Notes: generated from the letters alone by a model not told the origin. A DNA stretch of 44,649 nt from Mesorhizobium sp. M7A.F.Ca.US.008.03.1.1 (GCF_003997495.1 NZ_RZRU01000034.1:1-44649), one strand, 5' to 3'; shown: positions 6,537-15,319, numbered from the stretch's first letter. Numbers and translations: made by a program.

Positions 6537-8491
6537 CAGCTCTTCTTGTTCTGCCGGTTGGCAACCAGGTCGTCGACCACGGCTGGATCGGCAAGCGTCG
6601 AGGTATCGCCGAGGGCTGCAAAATCGTCCTCGGCGATCTTGCGCAGGATGCGGCGCATGATCTTGCCGGAACGCGTCTTCGGCAGGCCGGGCGCGAACTG
6701 GATCTTGTCGGGCGAAGCGATGGCGCCGATCTCCTTGCGGACATGGGCGATCAGCTCCTTGCGCAGCTCCTCGCTGGGCTGCTCGCCGGCCATCAGCGTG
6801 ACGTAGCAGTAGATGCCCTGGCCCTTGATGTCGTGCGGATAGCCGACGACGGCGGCTTCCGAGACCTTGTCATGGCTGACCAGTGCGGATTCGACTTCGG
6901 CCGTGCCCATGCGATGGCCGGAGACGTTGATGACGTCGTCGACGCGGCCGGTGATCCAGTAATAGCCGTCGGCGTCGCGGCGGCAGCCGTCGCCGGTGAA
7001 GTATTTTCCTTTGTAGGTCGAGAAATAGGTCTGGATGAAGCGGTCGTGGTCGCCATACACGGTGCGCATCTGGCCGGGCCAGGAATCGGTGATGCACAGG
7101 TTGCCGTCGGCGGCACCCTCCAGCACCTTGCCCTCGCCGTCGACCAGCTGCGGCTTGATGCCGAAGAACGGCCGCGTCGCCGAGCCCGCCTTGAGGTCGG
7201 TGGCGCCCGGCAGCGGCGTGATCAGGATGCCGCCAGTCTCGGTCTGCCACCAAGTGTCGACGATCGGCACCTTGCCGTTGCCGACGATGTTGAAATACCA
7301 CTCCCAGGCTTCCGGATTGATCGGCTCGCCGACCGAACCCAGCACGCGCAGCGACTTGCGCGACGTCTTCTTTACGTGTGCATCGCCGGCGCCCATCAGC
7401 GCGCGCAATGCCGTCGGCGCGGTGTAGAAGATATTGACCTTGTGCTTGTCGATGACTTCCCAGAAGCGCGACTGCGACGGATAGTTCGGCACGCCTTCGA
7501 ACATCAGCGTGGTGGCGCCGTTGGCGAGCGGGCCGTAGACAATGTAGCTGTGGCCGGTGACCCAGCCGACATCGGCGGTGCACCAGTAGATGTCGCCGTC
7601 ATGGTAGTCGAAGACATATTGGTGGGTCGTCGAGACGTAGACGAGATAGCCGGCGGTGGTGTGCAGCACGCCCTTCGGCTTGCCGGTCGAGCCCGATGTG
7701 TAGAGGATGAACAGCGGGTCCTCTGCCTTCATCTTCTCGGGCTTGCATTCGGCCTTCACCGTCGCGACCTCGTCGTGATACCAGACGTCGCGTCCGGCCA
7801 CCCAGCCGATCTTGCCGCCGGTGCGGCGCACGACCACCACCTTTTCGACTTTCGTTCCGGCCTTTGCGGCGATCTCGATGGCCTTGTCGGTGTTTTCCTT
7901 CAACGGGATCGGCTTGCCGCCACGCAGGCCTTCATCCGATGTGATGACGAAGGTCGACTTACAGTCGTCGATGCGGCCGGCCAGCGCATCCGGTGAGAAA
8001 CCGCCGAAGACGATCGAATGGACGGCGCCGATACGCGTGCAGGCCAGCATCGCATAGGCGGCTTCCGGGATCATCGGCATGTAGATGGTAACTCGATCAC
8101 CTTTCTTGACGCCGTGTTTCTTCATAATATTGGCGAGCCGGCAGACATGCTCGTAGAGCTCGTTATAGGTGACCTTCTTGTCGTCGTAGGGATTGTCGCC
8201 TTCCCAGATGATGGCGGTCTGGTTGCCGCGCTTCTTCAGGTGCCGGTCGATGCAGTTGTAGGAAACGTTGGTCAGTCCGTCCTCGAACCATTTGATCGAG
8301 ACCTTGCCTTCGAAGGAGGTGTTCTTGACCTTGCTGAAGGGCTTGAACCAGTCGATGCGCTTGCCGTGCTTGCCCCAGAATTTGTCCGGGTTCTTGACGC
8401 TGTCGGCATACCATTTCAGGTAGGTGTCATTGTCGATCAGCGCGTTTTTCTTCCACGCCGGCTGGACGCGATGGACATGAACCTCGGACAT
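6536..8491 (-). CDS. acs: Acetyl-CoA synthetase, AMP-forming
   Basis: A 651-residue enzyme that activates acetate with ATP and CoA to acetyl-CoA in the cytoplasm. The start at 8491 (MSEVHVHRVQ) has GGGAGGAAAG upstream and fits the family; an in-frame ATG 20 codons earlier does not. Landmarks are the adenylation loop YTSGSTGKPKG (264-274), WVTGHSYIVYGPL, DTWWQTETGG, GRVDDVINVSGHR, and the C-terminal PKTRSGKIMRR with Lys610, the residue typically acetylated to switch off the enzyme. The length is normal. It is the first gene of an acs-MOSC operon. Regulation by reversible lysine acetylation is known for the family but not shown here. Confidence 0.96.
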   Translation of the reverse strand: MSEVHVHRVQPAWKKNALIDNDTYLKWYADSVKNPDKFWGKHGKRIDWFKPFSKVKNTSFEGKVSIKWFEDGLTNVSYNCIDRHLKKRGNQTAIIWEGDNPYDDKKVTYNELYEHVCRLANIMKKHGVKKGDRVTIYMPMIPEAAYAMLACTRIGAVHSIVFGGFSPDALAGRIDDCKSTFVITSDEGLRGGKPIPLKENTDKAIEIAAKAGTKVEKVVVVRRTGGKIGWVAGRDVWYHDEVATVKAECKPEKMKAEDPLFILYTSGSTGKPKGVLHTTAGYLVYVSTTHQYVFDYHDGDIYWCTADVGWVTGHSYIVYGPLANGATTLMFEGVPNYPSQSRFWEVIDKHKVNIFYTAPTALRALMGAGDAHVKKTSRKSLRVLGSVGEPINPEAWEWYFNIVGNGKVPIVDTWWQTETGGILITPLPGATDLKAGSATRPFFGIKPQLVDGEGKVLEGAADGNLCITDSWPGQMRTVYGDHDRFIQTYFSTYKGKYFTGDGCRRDADGYYWITGRVDDVINVSGHRMGTAEVESALVSHDKVSEAAVVGYPHDIKGQGIYCYVTLMAGEQPSEELRKELIAHVRKEIGAIASPDKIQFAPGLPKTRSGKIMRRILRKIAEDDFAALGDTSTLADPAVVDDLVANRQNKKS

Positions 8492-8793
8492 TCCTGACTT
8501 TCCTCCCGAACCAATCGCCGGCTTGAAATGTCGGCTGGATCGCAGCGACACGGCCGCGAATTCGGCGGCATTATTACCAGTTCCGCCGTTACGGCAACAT
8601 TAGACGTTGGATTCGCGCGGCGGGATGCCGCAGGGGGCTACTCCAGCGCTGTCAGCACTCGAAGTGGTGCGCTGCTAACTGCATGTTTTCGCATGCTAAA
8701 GCCGGTTCGGATGAAGAAAAAATCAATAGACGGTTAATCAGCGGCGCGCACAATCAGCCGTGGGAGGACAGGCGAATCAACTTGGGGACCGTC
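8492..8793. other. Divergent intergenic region acs / usg
   Basis: About 300 bases between the starts of acs (minus) and the Usg-family gene (plus). It should contain both promoters. I see no convincing -35/-10 pair, strong palindrome or small frame with a good ribosome site. Confidence 0.5.
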
Positions 8794-9066
8794 ATGCGCG
8801 ACCATGCCGAAATGGACCTGATGCTCAAAGGCTATGGCTTGACCACGGCCAAGATTCTTTATCACTTTCCCGATCACCCGCATCTGCTGCAGAGCTTCAT
8901 CTGGCAGGACTACGATCTGGCGCCGAAGTTTCCGGTGCTGATCAAGTTCATCGAATTCTGGAAGGCCGAGCTGGACGGGCCGCTGCATTCGATCAGCTAC
9001 ACCCATCACAAGCTGATCGCGCCGAACGAATGGCGCAAGGTGGATGGCGAGTTCGTGCTGCACTGA
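8794..9066 (+). CDS. usg: Usg-family protein
   Basis: A 90-residue protein matching, from memory, the alphaproteobacterial Usg family (Pfam Usg). Typical features are LMLKGYGLTTAKILYHFPDHP, then SFIWQDYDLAPKFP, and a C-terminus with ISYTHHKLI and NEWRKV. The start at 8794 (MRDHAEMDL) is chosen because the earlier in-frame ATG at 8683 adds 37 residues that look non-coding. The family was named for a gene near tryptophan biosynthesis genes in another alphaproteobacterium and has no proven activity. No trp gene is nearby here. Confidence 0.85.
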   Translation: MRDHAEMDLMLKGYGLTTAKILYHFPDHPHLLQSFIWQDYDLAPKFPVLIKFIEFWKAELDGPLHSISYTHHKLIAPNEWRKVDGEFVLH

Positions 9067-9119
9067 GTGCGGTAGCCAGGCATTTTATCGACCATTGGTG
9101 GTGGCGCAAACGCGCATCG

Positions 9120-9327
9120 CTTCGTCATCCACGGGCGGAGCAAGGAGCGTAGCGACGCGGCGCAGACCCCAGGAGCTGCTTCGCAGCCCAAGGGATCCAT
9201 GCCGGGACTCCGAAGCGTCACTACGGTTCAGAATTCTGCTCCGCTGCACTCGACGGCAGAGGTCGCGGCATGGATCCCAGGGTCTCCGCGACGGAGCTTC
9301 GCTCCTGCTTCGCCCAGGATGACGAAG
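9120..9327. repeat. Long imperfect inverted repeat (rhizobial palindromic repeat type)
   Basis: The gene-free stretch 9067-9367 is filled by a foldback sequence. Its ends CTTCGTCATCC (9120-9130) and GGATGACGAAG (9317-9327) are perfectly complementary. Inside, GGATCCATGCCG near 9193 answers CGGCATGGATCC near 9266, and GGGCGGAGCAAGGAGCG answers CGCTCCTGCTTCGCCC. The form matches, from memory, a dispersed palindromic repeat common between genes in Mesorhizobium. It lies between the convergent Usg and aldo-keto reductase genes and may end both transcripts. Confidence 0.75.
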
Positions 9328-9367
9328 TTCGGGAGGCTTCGGCCAACCTCGAACGATAGCGGCGCCG

Positions 9368-10402
9368 TCACACCGCCGGCGGGTTGAGCCGGGCGAAACC
9401 TTCCTGGCGGCGATAGGGGAAATACGGGTAGGGCGCCGTGACTTCGCTTGCCACGTCGAGCTTTTTCATCTGCTCCGGCGTCAAATTCCAGCCGACGGCA
9501 CCGAGATTCTGCCGCAGCTGTTCCTCGTTGCGGGCGCCGATGATGACCGACGACACGGTCGGGCGCTGCAGCAGCCAGTTGATGGCGATCTGCGGCACGG
9601 TCTTGCCGGTTTCCTCGGCCAAGGCATCCAGGGCATCCATAACCCGGTAGAGATGCTCGTCCTCGACCGGCGGTCCGAAGCTTGCCGTGTCGTGCAGCCT
9701 GCTCTTTTCCGGCAAGGACTGGCCACGGCGGATCTTGCCGGTCAGGCGGCCCCAGCCAAGCGGGCTCCACACCAGCGCGCCGACGCCCTGGTCGAGGCCG
9801 AGCGGCATCAGCTCCCACTCATAGTCGCGGCCGACCAGCGAATAGTAGACCTGATGGGCGACATAGCGCGGATAGCCTTGGCTGTCGGCTTGCGCGAGCG
9901 ACTTCATCACTTGCCAGCCGGAGAAATTGGAGACGCCGACATAACGCAGCTTGCCGGCGCGCACGAGCTCGTTCAGCGTAGACAGCACCTCCTCGATCGG
10001 CGTGCCGGCATCGAAGGCATGCAGTTGCAAAAGGTCGATGTAGTCGGTGCTGAGACGCTTCAGCGCGGCGTCCACGGATTTGATCAGCCGCGACCGCGAC
10101 GAGCCGTAATCGGCAGGGCCGTCGCCCATCGGCAGTGAGGTCTTGGTCGAGATCAGTACGGCGTCGCGGCGGCCCTTTATCGCTTCGCCAAGCACCTCTT
10201 CCGAGGCGCCGTTCGAATAGACGTCGGCGGTGTCGAACAAATTGACGCCTGCTTCGAGGCAGATGTCGATCAGCCGCCGCGCTTCCCTGGCATCGCTGTT
10301 GCCCCAGGCGCCGAACAGCGGGCCGGAGCCGCCAAAGGTGCCCGCGCCGAATGAGAGTGCGGGCACTTTCAGGCCCGATGCGCCGAGACGTCGATAATCC
10401 AT
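9368..10402 (-). CDS. Aldo/keto reductase
   Basis: A 344-residue NADPH-dependent oxidoreductase with a TIM-barrel fold. The catalytic tetrad is visible: Asp57 and Tyr62 (NLFDTADVYSNG), Lys87 (ISTKTS) and His128 (LLQLHAFD). The cofactor end of the barrel shows VIIGARNEEQL. The ATG at 10402 (MDYRRLGASG) has AGGAG eight bases upstream; the frame upstream of it belongs to an out-of-frame reading of the transporter. It lies 59 bases downstream of the MFS gene on the same strand, so the two probably share a transcript. The substrate is unknown; aldehydes, ketones or sugars are all possible. It resembles the second reductase at 12714-13763 but is not a recent copy. Confidence 0.9.
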   Translation of the reverse strand: MDYRRLGASGLKVPALSFGAGTFGGSGPLFGAWGNSDAREARRLIDICLEAGVNLFDTADVYSNGASEEVLGEAIKGRRDAVLISTKTSLPMGDGPADYGSSRSRLIKSVDAALKRLSTDYIDLLQLHAFDAGTPIEEVLSTLNELVRAGKLRYVGVSNFSGWQVMKSLAQADSQGYPRYVAHQVYYSLVGRDYEWELMPLGLDQGVGALVWSPLGWGRLTGKIRRGQSLPEKSRLHDTASFGPPVEDEHLYRVMDALDALAEETGKTVPQIAINWLLQRPTVSSVIIGARNEEQLRQNLGAVGWNLTPEQMKKLDVASEVTAPYPYFPYRRQEGFARLNPPAV

Positions 10403-10461
10403 CTTTTTACTCCTGGTGGTGTGGAATGAAGGGTGTCGAAAGCGGGGTTTGCCGAGGACGG

Positions 10462-11643
10462 TCACGACCGGATGGCGGCGGGCTCGCCGAGCGTGGCGGT
10501 GCGATCGAGACGCAGCGCCAGTCCGGCCACGCCGAGGGCCGCGACCGGCAGCAAGGCGGCGACCCAGGTGAGGGAACCCAGCCCAAGCCCGTGGGCAATG
10601 ACCGCGCCGCCAAGCCAGGCGCCCGCGGCATTGCCGAGATTGAAGGCGGCGATGTTGAAGGATGAGGCGAGGCTTTGGCCGGCACCTTGCGCCTTGTCCA
10701 GAACCCACATCTGCAGCGGTGCCACGGTGGCGAAAGCGGCCGCGCCGAGCAGGCCGACATAGATGACGGCCATCACCTGGCTGTGGATGGCGAAGGTCAT
10801 GGTGGCGAGCACCAGGGCCAGCACCACGAGACTGCCCAGAACAGCCGGCACCAGCCAGCGGTCGGCGACCTTGCCACCAAGCAAATTGCCGACGATGAGC
10901 CCGCCGCCGAAGACGAGCAGGATCGGCGACACGGCCGCTTCCTTGAAGCCGCTGATCTCGGTCAGCAGTGGTGCGATATAGGTGAAGACGGCGAAGACGC
11001 CGGCATAGCCGAGCACGGTGGTGGCAAGACCGAGCAGGACGGGCGTGCGGCGCAGCACGGCGAGATCGGCGCGCAGGTCGCTCTTCTCGGGCGCTGTCTG
11101 GCTGCGTGGCACCAGGGCCAGGATGACGGCGAAGGCCGCTAGGCCGACCAATGTCACCGCCCAGAAGGTCGCCCGCCAGCCAAAGGCCTGGCCGAGCCAG
11201 GTGCCGAAGGGCACGCCGAGAATGTTGGCGATGGTCAGGCCGGTGAACATCAGCGCGATCGCCGAGGCCTTCTTGTTGGGCGCGACGAGCCCGGTGGCGA
11301 CGACCGAGCCGACGCCGAAGAAGGTGCCATGGGCAAAGGCGGTTATGATGCGGGCGCCCATCAGCGTCCAATAGTCGGGCGCCAGCGCACAGGCGAGATT
11401 GCCAAGCGTGAAGATCGCCATCAGTGCCAGAAGCACGGTCTTGCGCGGCCAGTTGCCGGTGGCGATGGTCAGCAGGGGCGCGCCGATGACGACGCCGAGC
11501 GCATAGCCCGAAATGAGCTGGCCCGCGGCCGAGATCGAAACGCCGAGATCCTTGCTGACATCGAGTAGCAGACCCATGATGACGAATTCGGTGACGCCGA
11601 TGCCGAAAGCACCGGCGGCGAGGGCGTAGAGAGCAAGAGGCAT
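10462..11643 (-). CDS. MFS drug/sugar efflux transporter (DHA1 type)
   Basis: A 393-residue membrane protein with about 12 hydrophobic segments. It begins MPLALYALAAGAFGIGVTEF, a start typical of the AraJ/YdhP-like DHA1 efflux group. The cytoplasmic loop after helix 2 carries TGNWPRKTVLL in the place of the usual MFS A-motif. Such pumps use the proton gradient to export small molecules (drugs, sugars or nucleosides). The ATG at 11643 fits the family start; the frame upstream is open but lies in the LysR promoter. The ribosome site is weak. The LysR gene is divergent, and an aldo-keto reductase follows in the probable operon, suggesting a detoxification or export module induced by the LysR ligand. 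Confidence 0.9.
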   Translation of the reverse strand: MPLALYALAAGAFGIGVTEFVIMGLLLDVSKDLGVSISAAGQLISGYALGVVIGAPLLTIATGNWPRKTVLLALMAIFTLGNLACALAPDYWTLMGARIITAFAHGTFFGVGSVVATGLVAPNKKASAIALMFTGLTIANILGVPFGTWLGQAFGWRATFWAVTLVGLAAFAVILALVPRSQTAPEKSDLRADLAVLRRTPVLLGLATTVLGYAGVFAVFTYIAPLLTEISGFKEAAVSPILLVFGGGLIVGNLLGGKVADRWLVPAVLGSLVVLALVLATMTFAIHSQVMAVIYVGLLGAAAFATVAPLQMWVLDKAQGAGQSLASSFNIAAFNLGNAAGAWLGGAVIAHGLGLGSLTWVAALLPVAALGVAGLALRLDRTATLGEPAAIRS

Positions 11644-11712
11644 GGCGGTTTCCACTTCGATGGCGAAGAGCGCCGTCCCGCGCCCGATCCCTGAGATCGT
11701 GCTGTCATGCAT

Positions 11713-11760
11713 TGTGAACCAGACTTGCCTTGGGCACATTTTCTGTGAAATAGATTCACA
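11713..11760. promoter_or_regulatory. Candidate LysR operator between the MFS and LysR genes
   Basis: The 118-base divergent gap contains the perfect palindrome TGTGAA, five bases, TTCACA (11744-11760), ending one base before the LysR ATG. A further TGTGAA half-site lies at 11713-11718, 31 bases away or three helical turns. This fits a LysR recognition site plus an activation site. Binding of this particular regulator is inferred from position. Confidence 0.5.
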
Positions 11761-11761
11761 A

Positions 11762-12670
11762 ATGGCCCGGCCTGACATCAATCGCTCCGGCGAGATCGAA
11801 GTTTTCGTGCGCGTCGTCGAGAACGGCAGTTTTTCCTCCGCGGCACGCGCGTTACGCATGACGCCGTCGGCGGTGAGCAAGCTGATCGCGCGGCTGGAAG
11901 CCAGGCTTGGGGCGCGGCTGGTCAGCCGCTCGACGCGAAAGCTGCAACTGACGCCGGAAGGCACCGCGTTCTACGAGAGCAGCCTGCGCATCCTCGCCGA
12001 CATGGCGGCGGCCGAGCAGGAGGCAGCGGCGGGTGCGGCGCCACGCGGACGTTTGCGCGTCAACAGCTACGTGCCCTTCGGGGTGCACCGGCTGATCCCG
12101 CTGCTGCCGCGCTTCCTCGAACGCTACGCCGAGATTTCAGTCGATCTGGTGCTGACCGACAGCGTCATCGACCTGATGGCGGAACGCGCCGATGTCGCCA
12201 TCCGTGCCGGGCCGTTAAGTGAGTCACGGCTGGTGGCGCGCAAGCTCGGGCAAAGCCCGGTGGTCGTGGTTGCAGCACCGTCTTACCTCGAGACGCACGG
12301 CATGCCGCTGACGCCAGCCGATCTCGACAGGCACAACCGTATGGGCTTTGGATTCGTGCGGCATCTCGATGGCTGGCCGTTCCTCGACGCGGAAGGCCGC
12401 GCCATCATGGTTCCGATCACCGGCAACACGTTGGTCAGCGATGGCGAGGCGATGCGGCTGATGGCGCTGGCGGGCGCGGGCATCGCCCGGCTGGCATTCT
12501 GGCATGTCGCCGCCGATATCGCCGCCGGCCGGCTGCTGTCGATGCTGGAGGCATTCAATCCGGGCGACGAGGAGCCCACCCATGCCGTCTATGTCGGCCA
12601 GGGCCGGCATCTGCCGGCGCGGGTGCGTGCCTTTCTCGATTTTCTGGGAGAGAGCGTGCGGCTGACCTGA
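11762..12670 (+). CDS. LysR-family transcriptional regulator
   Basis: A 302-residue regulator. The N-terminal winged helix-turn-helix spans about residues 8-68 (FSSAARALRMTPSAVSKLIARLEARLGARLVSRSTRKLQLT). A LysR substrate-binding domain follows from about 95 to 300, starting GRLRVNSYVPFGVHRLIP. The sequence is close to the group that includes many repressors or activators of adjacent efflux and reductase genes. The ATG at 11762 matches the family start. It is divergent from the MFS-reductase pair, which it probably controls through the palindrome just upstream; the ligand is unknown. It converges on the second reductase across a strong hairpin. Confidence 0.9.
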   Translation: MARPDINRSGEIEVFVRVVENGSFSSAARALRMTPSAVSKLIARLEARLGARLVSRSTRKLQLTPEGTAFYESSLRILADMAAAEQEAAAGAAPRGRLRVNSYVPFGVHRLIPLLPRFLERYAEISVDLVLTDSVIDLMAERADVAIRAGPLSESRLVARKLGQSPVVVVAAPSYLETHGMPLTPADLDRHNRMGFGFVRHLDGWPFLDAEGRAIMVPITGNTLVSDGEAMRLMALAGAGIARLAFWHVAADIAAGRLLSMLEAFNPGDEEPTHAVYVGQGRHLPARVRAFLDFLGESVRLT

Positions 12671-12701
12671 CATCCCGTGAGCCACGGCTCCCGGGATGTC
12701 A
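12668..12701. terminator. Shared hairpin between convergent LysR and reductase genes
   Basis: TGACATCCCG (12668-12677) is perfectly complementary to CGGGATGTCA (12692-12701). GAGCC and GGCTC continue the stem inside, giving a nearly complete 34-base palindrome. It starts on the TGA stop of the LysR gene. There is no U-tract, so it may act with other factors or as an mRNA-protecting end. Confidence 0.6.
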
Positions 12702-12713
12702 GCGTGGGCTGCG

Positions 12714-13763
12714 TTATGCTTTCGGCGTGAACGGCGCCGGGCGGCGGCCCGCTGCCTGGCGCTCCAGCATCCAGCCGGGATATTCGGACGGCAGGGCGCT
12801 GACCTCGTCGAGACGAACCAGATCGTCGGTGTCGAGCTTCAGCTGGGTCGCGGCAAGGTTCTGCTCCAGCTGCTCCATGCGGCTGGCGCCGATGATGACG
12901 CTCATCACGAAGGGCTTGGCCAGGACATAGCCGAGCGCTACCGTGGCGACGCTCACATCATGCTTTCTGGCGATTTCGCGCATGACGGCGACGGCGGCCC
13001 AGGCGCGATCCTCGTTGACCGGCGGGAAGTTGAAGGAAGCACGGCGGCCTTCGCCATTGCCGGGTGCGCCGGGCCCATATTTGCCGGACAGCAGGCCGCC
13101 GGCCATCGGCGACCACACCATCAGGCCGAGCTTCTCCTCGTTGAGCAACGGCACGATTTCGCGCTCGAGGTCGCGGCCGGCGATCGAATAATAGGACTGC
13201 ACGGTCTCCAAACGGGCGAAGCCCTTGCGCTCGGCGATGCCGAGCGCCTTGGCGATGCGCCATGCCGCCCAGTTGGAGACGCCGACATAGCGCACCTTTC
13301 CGCTGGCAACCAGATCGTCCAGTGCCCGCAGCGTCTCGTCGATCGGCGTCACGGTGTCGGTGCCGTGCAGTTGGTAGAGATCGATATGGTCGAGCTGCAG
13401 CCGCTCGAGGCTGGCATCGACCGAGTCCATGATGTGGCCGCGTGACGAGCCGCGCTGGTTGGGGCCTTCGCCCATGGCGCCATGCGCCTTGGTGGCGATG
13501 ACGACGTTTTGCCTGTTGACCTTGAGATCCCTGAGCGATTGGCCAAGCAGGCGCTCAGACTCGCCGAAGGAGTAGACGTCGGCGGTGTCGAAGAAATTGA
13601 CGCCGGCGGCGATCGAGCGGCCGACGATGTCGTTGACGCCCTTCTGGTCGAGGCTGGCGATCAGTCCCCATTGGGCATTCTCGCCGGCGGCACCGAAGGT
13701 CATGGTGCCGAGGCAAAGTTCGGAGACGAACATCCCCGTATTTCCAAGCTGGTTGTAGCGCAT
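12714..13763 (-). CDS. Aldo/keto reductase
   Basis: A 349-residue NADPH-dependent oxidoreductase. Catalytic residues are Asp59 and Tyr64 (NFFDTADVYSFG), Lys92 (IATKAH) and His133 (YQLHGTD). SVIIGASRMEQL forms the cofactor-phosphate site. It begins MRYNQLGNTGMFVSELCLGTMTFG, the usual start of the YajO / AKR11-12-like group. The ATG at 13763 is chosen because it fits this start; GGAG lies 11 bases upstream. It is a single gene. Upstream, AACG-GTA-CGTT at 13807-13817 is a short palindrome of the kind used by TetR-type regulators, but no regulator gene is adjacent. The substrate is unknown. Confidence 0.9.
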   Translation of the reverse strand: MRYNQLGNTGMFVSELCLGTMTFGAAGENAQWGLIASLDQKGVNDIVGRSIAAGVNFFDTADVYSFGESERLLGQSLRDLKVNRQNVVIATKAHGAMGEGPNQRGSSRGHIMDSVDASLERLQLDHIDLYQLHGTDTVTPIDETLRALDDLVASGKVRYVGVSNWAAWRIAKALGIAERKGFARLETVQSYYSIAGRDLEREIVPLLNEEKLGLMVWSPMAGGLLSGKYGPGAPGNGEGRRASFNFPPVNEDRAWAAVAVMREIARKHDVSVATVALGYVLAKPFVMSVIIGASRMEQLEQNLAATQLKLDTDDLVRLDEVSALPSEYPGWMLERQAAGRRPAPFTPKA

Positions 13764-13914
13764 GGTGGAGGCTCCAGAGAGTTTATGATGGCACAAGGCA
13801 AATAGGAACGGTACGTTTCGTTTCCAGTCTTGGCGCAATGGACCTGTTGACTTGGCCCAACGCCAGCGGGCTACCGAGGAACGGTGCCGCAAGGCATCTT
13901 TGCGATGCGAAGGG

Positions 13915-14316
13915 CTAGGTTTCCCAAGGGTTGAGAACCGTTACGCCGGTATCGTCGAAGTCAGTGACATTACGCGTAACCACGATCAGGTCGTGGACCA
14001 GAGCGGTCGCCGCGATGAGCGTGTCCGCGTTGCCTCTTGTGCGACCGGCTGTAACGCGGCCCCATGTCAATGCAATCTCTTCCGTGATCGGAAGAATACG
14101 GTCGGCATTGTCTCGTCGCAGCTCTCGAAGCCAGATATCGAGCTTTGCCGCCCTTTCCGGATCCATCTTGCGCTGCCTGACGATCCCTCGCTCGATCTCG
14201 CCAAGGGTTATGACGCTGAGACTGACTGACGCTGGATCGATCGAAGCCACCCAGGCGGTCGGCTTCGGCAAGCGCCTTTGCACATCTGAAACAACGTTGG
14301 TGTCGAGCAGGTACAT
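13915..14316 (-). CDS. vapC: PIN-domain toxin of a VapBC/FitAB-type system
   Basis: A 133-residue PIN-domain ribonuclease. The acidic, metal-binding residues are Asp5 (LLDTNVVSD), Glu40 (TLGEIERG), Asp98 (GNADTLIAA) and Asp119 (NVTDF), all in place, so it looks active. The pattern TRNVTDFDDTGV..LNPW is typical of FitB-like members. Its ATG at 14316 overlaps the antitoxin stop by one base (TGATG), the usual coupling of these pairs. Known members cleave tRNA or other RNA when freed from the antitoxin. The target is unknown. Confidence 0.9.
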   Translation of the reverse strand: MYLLDTNVVSDVQRRLPKPTAWVASIDPASVSLSVITLGEIERGIVRQRKMDPERAAKLDIWLRELRRDNADRILPITEEIALTWGRVTAGRTRGNADTLIAATALVHDLIVVTRNVTDFDDTGVTVLNPWET

Positions 14317-14570
14317 CAGAGATCGATGTCCCGGATCATCGTATCGGAGCGACGGTTGATTTCCATGTCGAATTCATCGTCCCAGCCGGGGCCGGTCAAA
14401 AGATATTCGACAAGCGACTTCTTCTTCCCGGCCAGGCGATCGTAGTCCTCCGCGGACAACACCACAGCGGCCCGCTCGCCGCGCAGCGTCACGGTCTGCG
14501 GTCCTTCGGTTCGCGCCCGCTGGACCACTTTCGAAAAATTGTTCTTCGCGTCCTGAAGATGCCAATCCAC
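14316..14570 (-). CDS. Phd/YefM-family antitoxin
   Basis: An 84-residue antitoxin starting at a GTG (14570) with AGGAG six bases upstream. The N-terminal part (WHLQDAKNNFSKVVQRARTEGPQTVTLRGERAAVVLSAEDYDRL) is the DNA-binding Phd/YefM fold. The acidic C-terminal tail (residues about 50-84) should wrap the PIN toxin. It is first in the operon and likely represses it together with the toxin. A palindrome CTAGC-TTG-GCTAG at 14584-14596, just upstream, is a good candidate operator. Confidence 0.9.
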   Translation of the reverse strand: MDWHLQDAKNNFSKVVQRARTEGPQTVTLRGERAAVVLSAEDYDRLAGKKKSLVEYLLTGPGWDDEFDMEINRRSDTMIRDIDL

Positions 14571-14583
14571 GCGCAGCTCCTAG

Positions 14584-14596
14584 CTAGCTTGGCTAG
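14584..14596. promoter_or_regulatory. Candidate operator of the toxin-antitoxin operon
   Basis: CTAGC, three bases, GCTAG lies 13 bases upstream of the antitoxin GTG and next to a TATATCTAG stretch that could be a -10 box. Autorepression through such palindromes is known for Phd/YefM antitoxins. Confidence 0.4.
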
Positions 14597-14656
14597 ATAT
14601 AAGGGAACGGCATCCAGTTGGCAATTGAGTTGCAGGAGGGCGATATCGCCCGGAGT

Positions 14657-15319
14657 CTAGCGGCTGCCGAAGATCGCCGAACCGACGCGGACGCTGGTGG
14701 CGCCGAAGGCGATTGCCGTTTCGTAGTCGCCGGACATGCCCATCGACAGTTTGGCGACGCCGGCCTCACGCCCAAGTTTTTCCAGCAAGGCGAAGTGGGG
14801 GCCGGGGTTCTCGTCGGCCGGCGGGATACACATCAGGCCTTCGATGGCGAGGCCATGCACACCTCGGCAGCGGGCGACGAAGGCCACCGCGTCGCGCGGC
14901 TCGATGCCAGCCTTCTGCGGCTCGGAGCCGGTGTTGACCTGGACATAGAGTTTTGGCGCGCGGCCCTGTTTGGCGATCTCCTTGGCGAGTTCGGCGGCGA
15001 TCTTTTCGCGATCGACCGTTTCGATGACGTCGAACAGTGCTACCGCCTCCTTGGTCTTGTTGGATTGCAGCGGGCCGATCAGATGCAGCTCGATGCCAGG
15101 AAATGCGTCCTTCAAATCAGGCCACTTGCCTTGCGCTTCCTGCACGCGATTCTCGCCGAAGATGCGCTGGCCGGCCTCGACGACCGGGCTAATGTCGGCG
15201 GCGTCAAAGGTCTTGGAAACCGCGACCAGCGTCACGGCGCCGGCTTGGCGGCCGGCCTCGCGTTCGGCGGCGGCGATTTTCGCCTTGACCGCGAAAAATT
15301 GCTGAACGGCGTCACCCAT
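14657..15319 (-). CDS. yggS: YggS-family pyridoxal-phosphate homeostasis protein
   Basis: A 220-residue PLP-binding protein of the YggS/PROSC family, fold-type III alanine-racemase-like barrel without known catalysis, involved in balancing vitamin B6 and amino-acid pools. The PLP lysine is Lys36 in LVAVSKTF. Other family motifs are FGENRVQEAQGK, LHLIGPLQSNK, VNTGSEPQKAG, LSMGMSGDYETAI and VRVGSAIFG. The ATG at 15319 has AGGA seven bases upstream; a TTG two codons earlier is a weaker start. It is divergent from leuS across 155 bases, a neighbourhood I recall as usual in rhizobia. Confidence 0.93.
   Translation of the reverse strand: MGDAVQQFFAVKAKIAAAEREAGRQAGAVTLVAVSKTFDAADISPVVEAGQRIFGENRVQEAQGKWPDLKDAFPGIELHLIGPLQSNKTKEAVALFDVIETVDREKIAAELAKEIAKQGRAPKLYVQVNTGSEPQKAGIEPRDAVAFVARCRGVHGLAIEGLMCIPPADENPGPHFALLEKLGREAGVAKLSMGMSGDYETAIAFGATSVRVGSAIFGSR

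Noticed and set aside
6272..7996. Long antisense frame across acs and the MOSC gene
   Set aside because: Same reason: acs and the MOSC gene are intact on the other strand.
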